Origin: PHBD01 sp964578535
GTDB lineage: Bacteria > Desulfobacterota > Syntrophia > Syntrophales > PHBD01
Assembly: GCA_964578535.1 (NCBI GenBank)
Contig: CAZODI010000007.1
Location: 42,174-106,173, forward strand
Length of the DNA stretch: 64,000 nt
Direction of reading: 5' to 3'
A program made the translations under genes and the position numbers. The first letter of the stretch is position 1. The number at the start of each line of letters is the position of its first letter. Below are positions 52,870 through 60,495 of the stretch, piece by piece. The notes under the pieces were generated by a model. That model was given only the letters and a program-made list of their open reading frames with translations, was not told where the DNA came from and made no database searches.

Positions 52870-53862
52870 ATGGAGCCGATCTTCCAGGGTGGCATTGCGT
52901 TCATAGCCTGGCTGCAGGGACTGGGCGGGTGGCTTGTCATTCCCATGAAACTGTTTTCCTTCCTGGGGACGGAAGAATTCTTCCTGCTGGCCTTGCCGAT
53001 CATTTACTGGAGCGTGGATGCCGATGCGGGCTTGCGGGTCGGGATGATCCTGCTGATCTCCGGCGGCCTGAACGACACCCTGAAACTTGCCTTTCACGGC
53101 CCGCGGCCTTACTGGCTCACCGCACAGGTGAAAGCGCTCGCGCCGGAGACCTCTTTCGGAGTTCCGTCCGGGCATGCGCAGATTGCAGCCAGCCTCTGGG
53201 GTCTGGGGGCATCGCTGGTAAGGCGTCCGTGGGCATGGGGGGCGGCCGTTTTCGTGATTCTCATGATCGGGCTTTCGCGCCTGTACCTGGCCGCCCATTT
53301 TCCACACGATGTTCTCGCGGGCTGGATTGCGGGTGCTCTGGTGCTGTGGGTGTTCCTGCGGGGGTGGGATGGCGTTGCGGCCTGGGCGAAGAAGAAATCC
53401 CCCGGAGCGCAAGCTGGGTTGGCATTCGCTCTCTCGATGGCCATGCTCGCTTCCGGGGCGTTCGCCTTGGTCTCCTGGAACGGATGGATACTGCCTGCCG
53501 AGTGGACGGCGAACGCCCGGCAAGCGGGAGCGAATCCGCTTCCGGCCCCCGTGACGCTGAGCGGCATCGTCACATTCGCTGCGGCATTGTTCGGCATGTT
53601 GACAGGTCTGGTCTGGATGGATTCGAAGGGGGGATATGCTTCGGACGGGAGTCTCCGGCGGAGGATCGGACGTCTTCTGCCCGGCCTGGCAGGGCTCCTG
53701 ATCATCTATCTCGGCCTGCGGGCGGCATTCCCCCATGGAGACACGGTGGTCTCCCATGCCTTTCGCTACCTGCGCTTTGCCCTCATCGGCCTGTGGATTT
53801 CCGCGGGTGCGCCATGGCTGTTCATGAAACTGAACATGGCCCGGAGTCCTGAAACGGAGTGA
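52870..53862 (+). CDS. PAP2-family membrane phosphatase
   Basis: A 330-residue inner-membrane phosphatase of the type 2 phosphatidic acid phosphatase superfamily. Its three catalytic motifs are complete: KLAFHGPRP, PSGHA and SRLYLAAHFPHD (His nucleophile in the last). About eight hydrophobic segments, more than the usual six, with two extra at the C-terminus. A TTG start 12 bp upstream is possible. Likely acts on lipid phosphates or undecaprenyl pyrophosphate. It follows the ThiF-like gene by 18 bp but is not functionally linked in any obvious way. Confidence 0.88.
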   Translation: MEPIFQGGIAFIAWLQGLGGWLVIPMKLFSFLGTEEFFLLALPIIYWSVDADAGLRVGMILLISGGLNDTLKLAFHGPRPYWLTAQVKALAPETSFGVPSGHAQIAASLWGLGASLVRRPWAWGAAVFVILMIGLSRLYLAAHFPHDVLAGWIAGALVLWVFLRGWDGVAAWAKKKSPGAQAGLAFALSMAMLASGAFALVSWNGWILPAEWTANARQAGANPLPAPVTLSGIVTFAAALFGMLTGLVWMDSKGGYASDGSLRRRIGRLLPGLAGLLIIYLGLRAAFPHGDTVVSHAFRYLRFALIGLWISAGAPWLFMKLNMARSPETE

Positions 53863-53911
53863 CATTGCTGCACTCTTATCCGGGAATCGCCATGTGCTGT
53901 CCAGGTTTCCG

Positions 53912-53941
53912 TTGACACGGGATATTTTCGTGTCTTATGGT
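53912..53941 (+). promoter_or_regulatory. TRAP operon promoter with an embedded operator-like dyad
   Basis: TTGACA (53912-53917), 18-nt spacer, TATGGT (53936-53941). Inside it GACACG (53914-53919) and CGTGTC (53929-53934) form a 6-bp inverted repeat with 9-bp spacing, placed to block RNA polymerase if bound by a repressor. No regulator gene is adjacent. Confidence 0.6.
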
Positions 53942-53997
53942 TCTGCCGCATTCAAAGGCGTTCTGGAGGAAAACTACTTTCAAGGAGGGAAAGACGG

Positions 53998-54960
53998 ATG
54001 AAGAGATTGCTGTCAGTCTTGATGATCGTGGTGTTCACCCTGGCCGGATCCGCATTTGCCATGGAAATCAAGTTTGCACACGTGGTGAACGAGAAAGACG
54101 CTTTTCACGTGGCGGCAGTGAAATTCAAGGAACTCGTGGAGAGCCGAACCCAGGGCGCCCTTACCGTCACCCTCTTTCCCAACGCGAAACTCGGAGACGA
54201 ACGCACGCTTCTGGAGCGGATGAAGATGGGCATCGTCGACGCGGGAATCATCACCAGCGGCCCGATCATCAATTTCGTTCCTTCCTTTGGGGTGATCGAT
54301 CTGCCTTTTCTTTTCCGGGATCCCAAACACGCTTACAAAGTCCTGGACGGAGGCATCGGGCAGAAACTCATGGCCGACCTGGAATCCCAGGGCTGGAAGG
54401 GTCTGGCCTTCGGCGAGAGAGGATTCCGCAACCTGACGAACAGCAAGCGTCCCGTGAACACCCCCAATGACATCAAAGGATTGAAGATCCGGGTCATGCA
54501 GAATCCGGTCTATGTGGATTCTTTCAAGGCCCTGGGAGCCAATGCCGTGCCGATGGCCTGGACGGAGGTCCTCACGGCGCTTCAGCAGGGGACGGTGGAC
54601 GGGCAGGAGAACCCCCTCAACGTCATCATGGCCTTCAAACTGTACGAAACGCAGAAGTATCTGAGCATCACGCGCCACGCCTATGCCCCCGCCCCCATCA
54701 TCATGAGCATGAGCACCTGGAAAAAGCTTACCCCCGCCCAGCAGGGAATCGTCAAGAAAGCCGCTCAGGAAGCGGCCGAATACGAGCGGGCCTGGGACAA
54801 CCGGATGGAGGCGGGCTGGCTGAAGGAACTCAAGGCGAAAGGCATGGTCGTGGCGACGCCGGACTTGAAGCTCTTCCGCAAGGCCGTCAAGCCGGTCTAT
54901 GACCAGTACACACCCAAATACGGAAAAGGCCTGATCGAATCCATCCAGAACACGAAGTGA
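53998..54960 (+). CDS. TRAP transporter substrate-binding protein, DctP family
   Basis: Periplasmic binding protein of a tripartite ATP-independent transporter, 320 residues. Signal peptide MKRLLSVLMIVVF...GSAFA (~1-20). EIKFAHVVNEKDAFHVAA, GLKIRVMQNPVYVDSFKALGA (with the Arg that holds carboxylates) and GTVDGQENP are family signatures. An organic-acid ligand is expected; its identity is unknown. AAGGAGGG site upstream. First of three genes, overlapping the next. Confidence 0.95.
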   Translation: MKRLLSVLMIVVFTLAGSAFAMEIKFAHVVNEKDAFHVAAVKFKELVESRTQGALTVTLFPNAKLGDERTLLERMKMGIVDAGIITSGPIINFVPSFGVIDLPFLFRDPKHAYKVLDGGIGQKLMADLESQGWKGLAFGERGFRNLTNSKRPVNTPNDIKGLKIRVMQNPVYVDSFKALGANAVPMAWTEVLTALQQGTVDGQENPLNVIMAFKLYETQKYLSITRHAYAPAPIIMSMSTWKKLTPAQQGIVKKAAQEAAEYERAWDNRMEAGWLKELKAKGMVVATPDLKLFRKAVKPVYDQYTPKYGKGLIESIQNTK

Positions 54961-55484
54961 TGGAATCCGTGACGGCGACGGAGCGGAAACAGGAAGAGGA
55001 GGCGGCAACCGCCTCCTCACACCTTCTGCAGTTGAGTGACCGGATCAACGGCTGGAGTGAAAAACTCCTGTTCGTGCTGATGCTGGCCATGATCTTTTTC
55101 ACCACCATTCAGGTTATCTTTCGGGTCCTCTTCACCGCATTTTCCTGGACCGAAGAGATCACCTGCTTCCTCCTGTTCTTCGCATCCCTGGTGGGGGCCT
55201 CCGTGGCATTCAAGAGAGGCTCCCACATAGCGGTGACGTTCATCGTCCAGCGCCTTCCCGGGGCGGTGCAAAAGGCTCTGGCGATCGGGGTTCATCTCCT
55301 CGGGATCGTTTTTTTCTCTGTCATTGCCATTCATGGAACCCTGCTCATGGGGACCGAATCTCAACAGCTGTCGCCGGGCATGCAAATTCCGATGTATTGG
55401 ATCTATGTTGCATTTCCCGTCATGGGTGCGGTGATCATCCTTCACCTTCTGGCCGGGATCCGGCAGACGATCGGGAAGGCCTGA
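54960..55484 (+). CDS. TRAP transporter small permease, DctQ family
   Basis: A 174-residue four-helix membrane subunit. FSWTEEITCFLLFFASLVGAS is the conserved DctQ region with the Trp-Thr-Glu-Glu motif. A hydrophilic Glu/Ala-rich N-terminus (~1-25) precedes the first helix. The start codon shares a base with the dctP stop (a GTG one codon earlier is possible). Pairs with DctM in the inner membrane. Confidence 0.93.
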   Translation: MESVTATERKQEEEAATASSHLLQLSDRINGWSEKLLFVLMLAMIFFTTIQVIFRVLFTAFSWTEEITCFLLFFASLVGASVAFKRGSHIAVTFIVQRLPGAVQKALAIGVHLLGIVFFSVIAIHGTLLMGTESQQLSPGMQIPMYWIYVAFPVMGAVIILHLLAGIRQTIGKA

Positions 55485-55487
55485 ACC

Positions 55488-56771
55488 ATGGGCTGGCTCC
55501 TGTTCGGAAGCTTCTTCCTCTTCCTGCTCGTCGGCGTTCCCGTCGGGCTGGCGGTGGGCCTCTCCGCACTCATCGTCTTTGTCGTTTCAGGCATCCCCCT
55601 GCAGATGGTGCCCCAGACCTTCTTTGAAGGAAGCAGCTCCTATGCCCTGGTTGCTGTTCCCTTTTTCATCCTTGCCGGAGACATTCTGGCCCGGGGAGGC
55701 ATCTCGGAACGGATTCTGGCCATCGCCGAAGCGACCATCGGGCGAATCCGGGGAGGCCTCGGAATCGTGGCCACATGCACGTCCATGTTTATCGCCGCGA
55801 TTTCCGGTTCCGGGGCGGCGACAACGGCGGCGGTGGGCGCATCGCTCCTGCCGGAGATGAACAAGAAAAAATACGACACGGATTTTTCCGCGGCCCTCAT
55901 CGCATCCTCCGGAACCATTGGAGTCGTCATCCCGCCCAGCGTTCCCATGGTTCTCTACGCGGTCATCGCCGGGGAATCTGTGGCCAAGCTCTTCATGGGA
56001 GGCTTCATTCCGGGAACCATGATGGGAGTCGGCCTGATCACGTATGCCATATGGTATTCGAACCGGCAGGGCTATCCCGCCAGCGAAAAGCTGCCTGCCC
56101 GCATGGTCGTCCAGCGCTTTTTCAATTCCCTCTGGGGGCTTATGACCCCCGTAATCATCCTGGGTGGTATTTTTGCCGGCTATTTTACCCCTTCGGAAGC
56201 GGCTGCCATCGCCGTCGATTATACGCTGCTCGTCGCCTGGCTCGTTTACAGGAGCCTGACCTTCAGGCGGTTCTATGAGCTGGTGGTCGGCGCGGGGGTC
56301 ACGTCCGCCCTGATCATGTTCATCATCGGCACCGCCAAAATCTTCGGTTGGGGGCTTGCCTTCTATGAAATCCCCGAAGCCGTGGCCAAATCCATGCTCG
56401 TCATCGCCGGAAACAGTGTTTTCCTGATTTACCTGATCATGAGCGTCATTATCCTGATCGCCGGTTTTTTCATGGAGACGGCTTCCGCCCTGATTATTTT
56501 AACCCCCATTTTTCTTCCCCTCATTGCCGCAATCGGGGGTGACACCGTTCATTTCGGCGTGATCATGACGATCGGCCTGGCCATCGGCATGGCGACCCCA
56601 CCCATGGCCATCAACATTTTCGTGGCCAGTGCGATCAGCGGCCGCTCCCTGGAGCAGATCAGCAGGGCGATCTGGCCCATGGTCGTCATCCTCGTCGCCA
56701 TGCTTCTGATCTGCACCTATTTCCCCTGGTTTGTCATGGTCCTGCCGAAGGCATTCATGGGCGTGCAATAG
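55488..56771 (+). CDS. TRAP transporter large permease, DctM family
   Basis: A 427-residue Na+-coupled permease with about 12 membrane segments. Conserved stretches GSGAATTAAVGASLLPEM, GTIGVVIPPSVPMVLYA and GMATPPMAINIFVASAISGRSL are typical of DctM. It starts 3 bp after dctQ. Last functional gene before a decayed stretch. Confidence 0.95.
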   Translation: MGWLLFGSFFLFLLVGVPVGLAVGLSALIVFVVSGIPLQMVPQTFFEGSSSYALVAVPFFILAGDILARGGISERILAIAEATIGRIRGGLGIVATCTSMFIAAISGSGAATTAAVGASLLPEMNKKKYDTDFSAALIASSGTIGVVIPPSVPMVLYAVIAGESVAKLFMGGFIPGTMMGVGLITYAIWYSNRQGYPASEKLPARMVVQRFFNSLWGLMTPVIILGGIFAGYFTPSEAAAIAVDYTLLVAWLVYRSLTFRRFYELVVGAGVTSALIMFIIGTAKIFGWGLAFYEIPEAVAKSMLVIAGNSVFLIYLIMSVIILIAGFFMETASALIILTPIFLPLIAAIGGDTVHFGVIMTIGLAIGMATPPMAINIFVASAISGRSLEQISRAIWPMVVILVAMLLICTYFPWFVMVLPKAFMGVQ

Positions 56772-57281
56772 AAGACGCCTTTGCCCCCATGATCCGGGGC
56801 CGTGTTAAAAAAAACATTAGCCTTCAACATTCCCGGACGCCGTTCCGGCGGGTCGTGGCAAAAATCGACCTGGAGCGCGGTCGTTTCTAAGAGTTCCGGT
56901 TCGATGGAACGACGGGGGCGACGACGATCCCGGTTCGGGACATGAACCCTTCATCCGATTCCATGAAGCGCCAATCCGCCGGTCGGAACGGGAATTCCAA
57001 CTGCCTTATCGTTATCGTCTCCGGTTTTCTATAACCAGGCAATCTCCGGATGAACGGGTGCCGACACCGGCGAAATGTCCTGCAGGGTGGACCCGCTTTA
57101 AGAATGCTGGAGCTGCCTTTTAAGAGTGGTGGTTGAAGCCGTAGGTTTTGTTTTTTAGCAGACCATCAAGACTCCTTCCTGAAAGGTATTTTCCCATTTT
57201 TGTAGTTTTTCACAGGATTTCAGGTAATAATCACGAAATTGTTTGGGGGAATGAACCCGTTGTTGCAAGTGAGGATGGATT
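56772..57281. other. Gene-poor, decayed intergenic stretch
   Basis: 510 bp without an intact gene. Holds the thiF-like 3' remnant (56846-56930). Around 57077-57135, GGGTGGACCCGCTTTAAGAATG is followed by a similar GCCTTTTAAGAGTGGTGG, which resembles transposon-end repeats but cannot be assigned. AT-richer than its flanks. Confidence 0.5.
56846..56930 (+). pseudogene. 3' remnant of a thiF/moeB-like gene
   Basis: In one frame this reads RRVVAKIDLERGRF, stop, EFRFDGT, against RRVMAHIDLESGRFEEFRFDGT at the end of the intact ThiF-like protein encoded at 51940-52851. A GAG-to-TAA change interrupts it. Upstream, GTGTTAAAA near 56803 may match the VLK codons of the intact gene after an indel. It is a decayed duplicate or the last trace of a second cluster. 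Confidence 0.8.
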
Positions 57282-57941
57282 TTGGCGACGGATGCAGAAG
57301 CTCAGACACAGCTGACAAGGAAGCGATACAACCGGATTGCCTGGTTCTATGACCGAATGGAGTCCCTTCCGGAGGTCTTCTTTTCCGGGTGGAGAGGGCG
57401 ACTCCTGGCCCGGGCACGGGGAAAAATACTCGAAGTCGGAGTCGGAACCGGCAAGAATTTCCAGTATTATCCTGCCGGTGCGAATGTGACGGGGCTCGAC
57501 ATTGCCGACCGGATGATTATTATAGCTCGTAGGAATGCGAGGGAGCGCGGCCTGCCGTTCCGGATCGAGGAGGGGGATGTTGAGCAACTGGCCTGGCCGG
57601 ACGACTCCTTTGACACGATCGTGGCGACATTCGTATTCTGCTCCGTGCCGGATCCGGTGAAGGGCCTCCGGGAGCTCCGGAGGGTTGTCAAGCCCGACGG
57701 CAGGGTCCTGCTTCTGGAGCACGTGCGGATCGACGCGCCGTTGATGGGCCGGCTGATGGACTGGCTGAACCCGCTGGTCGTCCGCATCGTGGGGGCCAAC
57801 ATCAACCGGCGGACGCTGGACAACGTGAGGGCCGCGGGCTTCGTGATCGAGGAGATGGAGCATCTGGGGCCGATGAAGATGGTCAAGATGATGATCGCCC
57901 GTCCGGACAAGGCGCGGGCCGATGAAGGAGGGAAGCCATGA
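57282..57941 (+). CDS. Class I SAM-dependent methyltransferase (UbiE/PmtA-like)
   Basis: A 219-residue methyltransferase. RYNRIAWFYDRME start, SAM motif I LEVGVGTGKNF, GLDIADRMI, GDVEQLAWPDDSFDTIVATFVFCSVPDPVKGL and LLLEHVR make a full Rossmann set close to phosphatidylethanolamine N-methyltransferase and UbiE/arsenite methyltransferase relatives. The start is TTG at 57282, 6 nt after GAGGA; no in-frame ATG lies near. Overlaps the DUF302 gene by 4 bp. Substrate may be a lipid or a small metabolite. Confidence 0.88.
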   Translation: MATDAEAQTQLTRKRYNRIAWFYDRMESLPEVFFSGWRGRLLARARGKILEVGVGTGKNFQYYPAGANVTGLDIADRMIIIARRNARERGLPFRIEEGDVEQLAWPDDSFDTIVATFVFCSVPDPVKGLRELRRVVKPDGRVLLLEHVRIDAPLMGRLMDWLNPLVVRIVGANINRRTLDNVRAAGFVIEEMEHLGPMKMVKMMIARPDKARADEGGKP

Positions 57942-58327
57942 TCAGCTACGGATTCACAAAGGAATCGAGCCTCCCGTTCGAGAAGGTCCGGGAGGCCGTC
58001 ACCGAGGAGCTGAAGAAGGAAGGCTTCGGAATTCTGACGGAGATCGACCTCCGGGAGAAGTTCAGGGAAAAGCTCGGCATCGAGTTCCATAGATACGTGA
58101 TCATCGGGGCCTGTAGCCCTCCGAACGCCTACAAGGCCGTTCAGGCGGAGGAGAACATCGGGCTGATGCTGCCCTGCAACGTGATCGTCTACGAGCGGGG
58201 CGACAGGACGGTCCTGTCTGTCATCAGGCCGACGGTGGCCATGCAGATGATCGACAATTCGGACTTGAAGCCTGTTGCCGAACTCGTCGAGAAAAAACTG
58301 AAAAATGTCTTCGATGCGGTTCCATAG
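57938..58327 (+). CDS. DUF302 domain protein
   Basis: A 129-residue DUF302 protein: the motif LKKEGFGILTEIDLREKFREKLG and IIGACSPPNAYKAVQAEENIGLMLPCNV are near-consensus. Single alpha/beta domain, cytoplasmic, with two cysteines. Role in vivo is unsettled; such genes are often found with heavy-metal or sulfur genes. ATGA overlap with the methyltransferase gene. Confidence 0.92.
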   Translation: MISYGFTKESSLPFEKVREAVTEELKKEGFGILTEIDLREKFREKLGIEFHRYVIIGACSPPNAYKAVQAEENIGLMLPCNVIVYERGDRTVLSVIRPTVAMQMIDNSDLKPVAELVEKKLKNVFDAVP

Positions 58328-58336
58328 GAGGCTGCC

Positions 58337-58648
58337 ATGAAGATTTTACGCTTTCCGGTTCTATTGTTCCTTATTGCCGGCCTCACGGCCTGTGCTGCGG
58401 ATTATCCCTACGGTCCGGGGGGTGGCTGGGGACACATGATGTATTACGGTTTTGGAGGAGGGTTTATGTGGATCCTGTTTCTCGTCGCAATCGGCGTCCT
58501 GGTCTACTTCATCGTCCGGAACGCCAAGACAGGAGGGAGCGCGGGGGATCCGGGGGAGACCCCCCTCGACATCCTGAAGAAGCGCTATGCCAGGGGTGAA
58601 ATCACAAAGGAGGATTTCGACCGGATGAAAAGGGAGCTGTCCGAGTAG
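58337..58648 (+). CDS. Small SHOCT-domain membrane lipoprotein
   Basis: A 103-residue protein: lipobox-like L-T-A-C at ~19 after a hydrophobic start, a Gly/Tyr/Met-rich patch (YGPGGGWGHMMYYGFGGG), one transmembrane helix (~44-62), and a C-terminal SHOCT motif (LDILKKRYARGEITKEDFDRMKREL). Similar proteins occur in copper and silver resistance clusters, and the Met/His patch fits metal contact (inference). RBS AGGAGG. Confidence 0.85.
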   Translation: MKILRFPVLLFLIAGLTACAADYPYGPGGGWGHMMYYGFGGGFMWILFLVAIGVLVYFIVRNAKTGGSAGDPGETPLDILKKRYARGEITKEDFDRMKRELSE

Positions 58649-58693
58649 ACGGCTGACATTGGCAGAGAAGAGGTCTTGAGAAAGGAGGACAAC

Positions 58694-59371
58694 ATGAAAA
58701 AGAGCGCGATCTTGATAGGGTTTGTCCTATTAACAATGCTCATTGCCTTGCCGGCGATGTCCCAGCCACGCTGGGGCTATGGGCCGGGATATGACAATGA
58801 AGGCAGTTACGGCGGGCCTTGGATGGGACGGGGCTGGGGACCGGGTTATGGAATGGGCCACGGCGGAATGATGGGGTATGGGGTGTATGCCTACGTACCG
58901 CAGAAACTCCCGGTTCCCAAAAGCAAGGAGTGGATCGTCAAACTAAGGGAGATCCTTGCGCTGGAGCGACTTTCCTACGAACAGTACGCAGCAGACGCAG
59001 ACAAATACAACACGTACATGCCCTACCGGATGGTCATTCCCCAGGAGCAGGACCATGTGATGACGATTGAGCGTCTATTCGCCGCCTACAGTCTCCCCGC
59101 AGACGGGAAGCCCGCAGCGGTGAAAGACACAAAGAGCCTTGAGGACGCCTACCAGCTGTGTGTGAAAATGGAACGCGACCTGATCCCGCGTTACGAATGG
59201 CTGATTCGGAACGCGGAGGACCGAGACACAGCAGGTGTCCTTAATGAACTCTTGATCCAGACGCGTTACCACCTTGCCATGTTCGAGCATGCCCTGCAAG
59301 TTGGGGGATGGCATGGTAAAGGGCCGTGGGGCTGGAGAGGTCGGGGCCCAGGCATGATGTGGGGTTGGTAA
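58694..59371 (+). CDS. Exported ferritin-like four-helix protein
   Basis: A 225-residue protein with signal peptide (~1-24, ALPAMSQP). A Gly/Met/Trp-rich segment follows (GYGPGYD...MGRGWGPGYGMGHGGMMGYG), then a helical domain (~75-205) with E/H pairs (EQDHVMTIERLF, MERDLIPRYEWLI, QTRYHLAMFEHAL) like ferritin-like DUF2202-type folds, and a GWRGRGPGMMWGW end. AAGGAGG precedes the ATG. Probably periplasmic metal binding. Followed by a terminator at 59437. Confidence 0.75.
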   Translation: MKKSAILIGFVLLTMLIALPAMSQPRWGYGPGYDNEGSYGGPWMGRGWGPGYGMGHGGMMGYGVYAYVPQKLPVPKSKEWIVKLREILALERLSYEQYAADADKYNTYMPYRMVIPQEQDHVMTIERLFAAYSLPADGKPAAVKDTKSLEDAYQLCVKMERDLIPRYEWLIRNAEDRDTAGVLNELLIQTRYHLAMFEHALQVGGWHGKGPWGWRGRGPGMMWGW

Positions 59372-59436
59372 AAGGTTCTCTCACAAGGGATGACCCTCGT
59401 CGCTCGTGTGTGAAAATGTGGACATGTAATGCAAAC

Positions 59437-59466
59437 AAAGGCAGGGTTAAAAACAGCTCTGCCTTT
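59437..59466 (+). terminator. Terminator after the ferritin-like gene
   Basis: AAAGGCAG (59437-59444) pairs with CTGCCTTT (59459-59466), loop of 14 nt, tail ATTCTTCATTTCTG. Confidence 0.65.
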
Positions 59467-59625
59467 ATTCTTCATTTCTGATGCCTGATTTCAAGGAATC
59501 ATGATTCCTCGACGGGCGAGTTTACCAGGAGATAATATTGGTAAAAAGGCACCTGTGACCGACCATTTCCGGAATTCCGTCCTGAATCGACGACAGGCTG
59601 GAGGAAAACAAGGACTGGTTTTCAT

Positions 59626-59657
59626 AACCCTGTTTCCCTGAAGGAACGGGGTTTTTT
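59626..59657 (+). terminator. Second intrinsic terminator
   Basis: AACCCTGTTTCC (59626-59637) pairs with GGAACGGGGTT (59643-59653) with one bulge and one wobble, 5-nt loop, followed by T-tract to 59657. Confidence 0.7.
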
Positions 59658-59733
59658 CATTGTGGGAGAAACCGCATCCCTTGGTTTGGTATTTGAAGGT
59701 TCCCTGTAAAAAACAGCTGGAAAGGAGAGTGCC

Positions 59734-60225
59734 ATGAAAAAAATAGTATAAGCATTGATCTTGGTTGTCGTTGTGTTCATCGCCTTCAACATGTTGGTCG
59801 CAAGCGCCCAAATGGGTAGCGGTATGATGGGACCAGGCAGCGGTACCGGTTGGGGAGTGGGTGCCTTTCGATCAAATGGTGAGCGAATCTATTTTACTTC
59901 AATCAGCAATCGGGGAACAGAAATAACCTGCACGGGAGGTCCTACTTAAGGGGGATGGATGATGGGAGGGCGATTGGCATGTGTTTCATGTCATAGTCCA
60001 TGAGGACGTGGCGGCGTTCATAGTATGGGCATGATGCAGATTATGGATGCCAAAGACATTCGCTGGTCTGTCCTGGGAAATGAATATAATTTTAAAGAGT
60101 TCCGGTTGGCAGTTGTCAACGGTCAGGATCCGGATGGTATACAAATGAAGCCGGATATTCCACGATGGAACATCAGTGACGAGGATCTGGATGATTTGAT
60201 CACCTTCCTCAAAACGCTGCCATAG
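59734..60225 (+). pseudogene. c-type cytochrome gene with three in-frame stop codons
   Basis: A single 164-codon frame with no frameshift is interrupted by TAA at 59749, TAA at 59947 and TGA at 60001. It still shows its ribosome binding site (AAAGGAGA), signal peptide (MKKIV, stop, ALILVVVVFIAFNML), a Met/Gly stretch, SNGERIYFTSIS, the haem site CVSCH (59980-59994) and the C-terminal WNISDEDLDDLITFLKTLP typical of small periplasmic cytochromes c next to copper genes. Two different stop codons make recoding unlikely, so it is called a recent pseudogene. Confidence 0.85.
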
Positions 60226-60251
60226 GACAGGAGAATATTCCCGAACAATAG

Positions 60252-60443
60252 CCATCAACATCGATACAGGTCAGTGTGATTCCAAATTTGAAAAGCGGAG
60301 AAACGGAGGATATTTGAGGGACTTCTTCCTACAACGTTTCATTCACCAATTGGCTGCCCGAAGAATTTGAAGAAAAGGAAGTTGATCAGTCTGCTTTCAC
60401 TCAGCCGAATGTTCGTATTTACGTCCAGTTAGTAGCACCATAA
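60252..60443 (+). pseudogene. Possible further coding remnant before copB
   Basis: In one frame the stretch STSIQVSVIPNLKSGETEDI, a TGA at 60315, then GTSSYNVSFTNWLPEEFEEKE up to a TAA at 60441 looks protein-like, but no family is recognised. It may be the end of another decayed export gene. The gap from 60226 to 60495 holds nothing else. Confidence 0.3.
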
Positions 60444-60495
60444 TGGAACGTGGCCCCCGTATCGCGCATGGGATCTGCCAATTAAGGAAGCGGAA

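Larger units (their letters stand above)
59372..59733 (+). other. Intergenic stretch with two terminators
   Basis: 362 bp, AT-richer than most of the window. It holds terminators at 59437-59466 and 59626-59657. Between them (~59490-59620) no coherent gene is seen. The ribosome binding site AAAGGAGA of the cytochrome pseudogene is at 59721-59728. Confidence 0.5.

Noticed and set aside
57060..57140. IS21-like terminal repeats
   Set aside because: GGGTGGACCC...TTTAAGAATG and a similar neighbour recall such ends, but there is no transposase, no matching opposite end and no target duplication.
60001..60003. Selenocysteine reading of the TGA in the cytochrome gene
   Set aside because: Two TAA stops interrupt the same frame, the position is not a redox site, and no SECIS-like hairpin follows directly.
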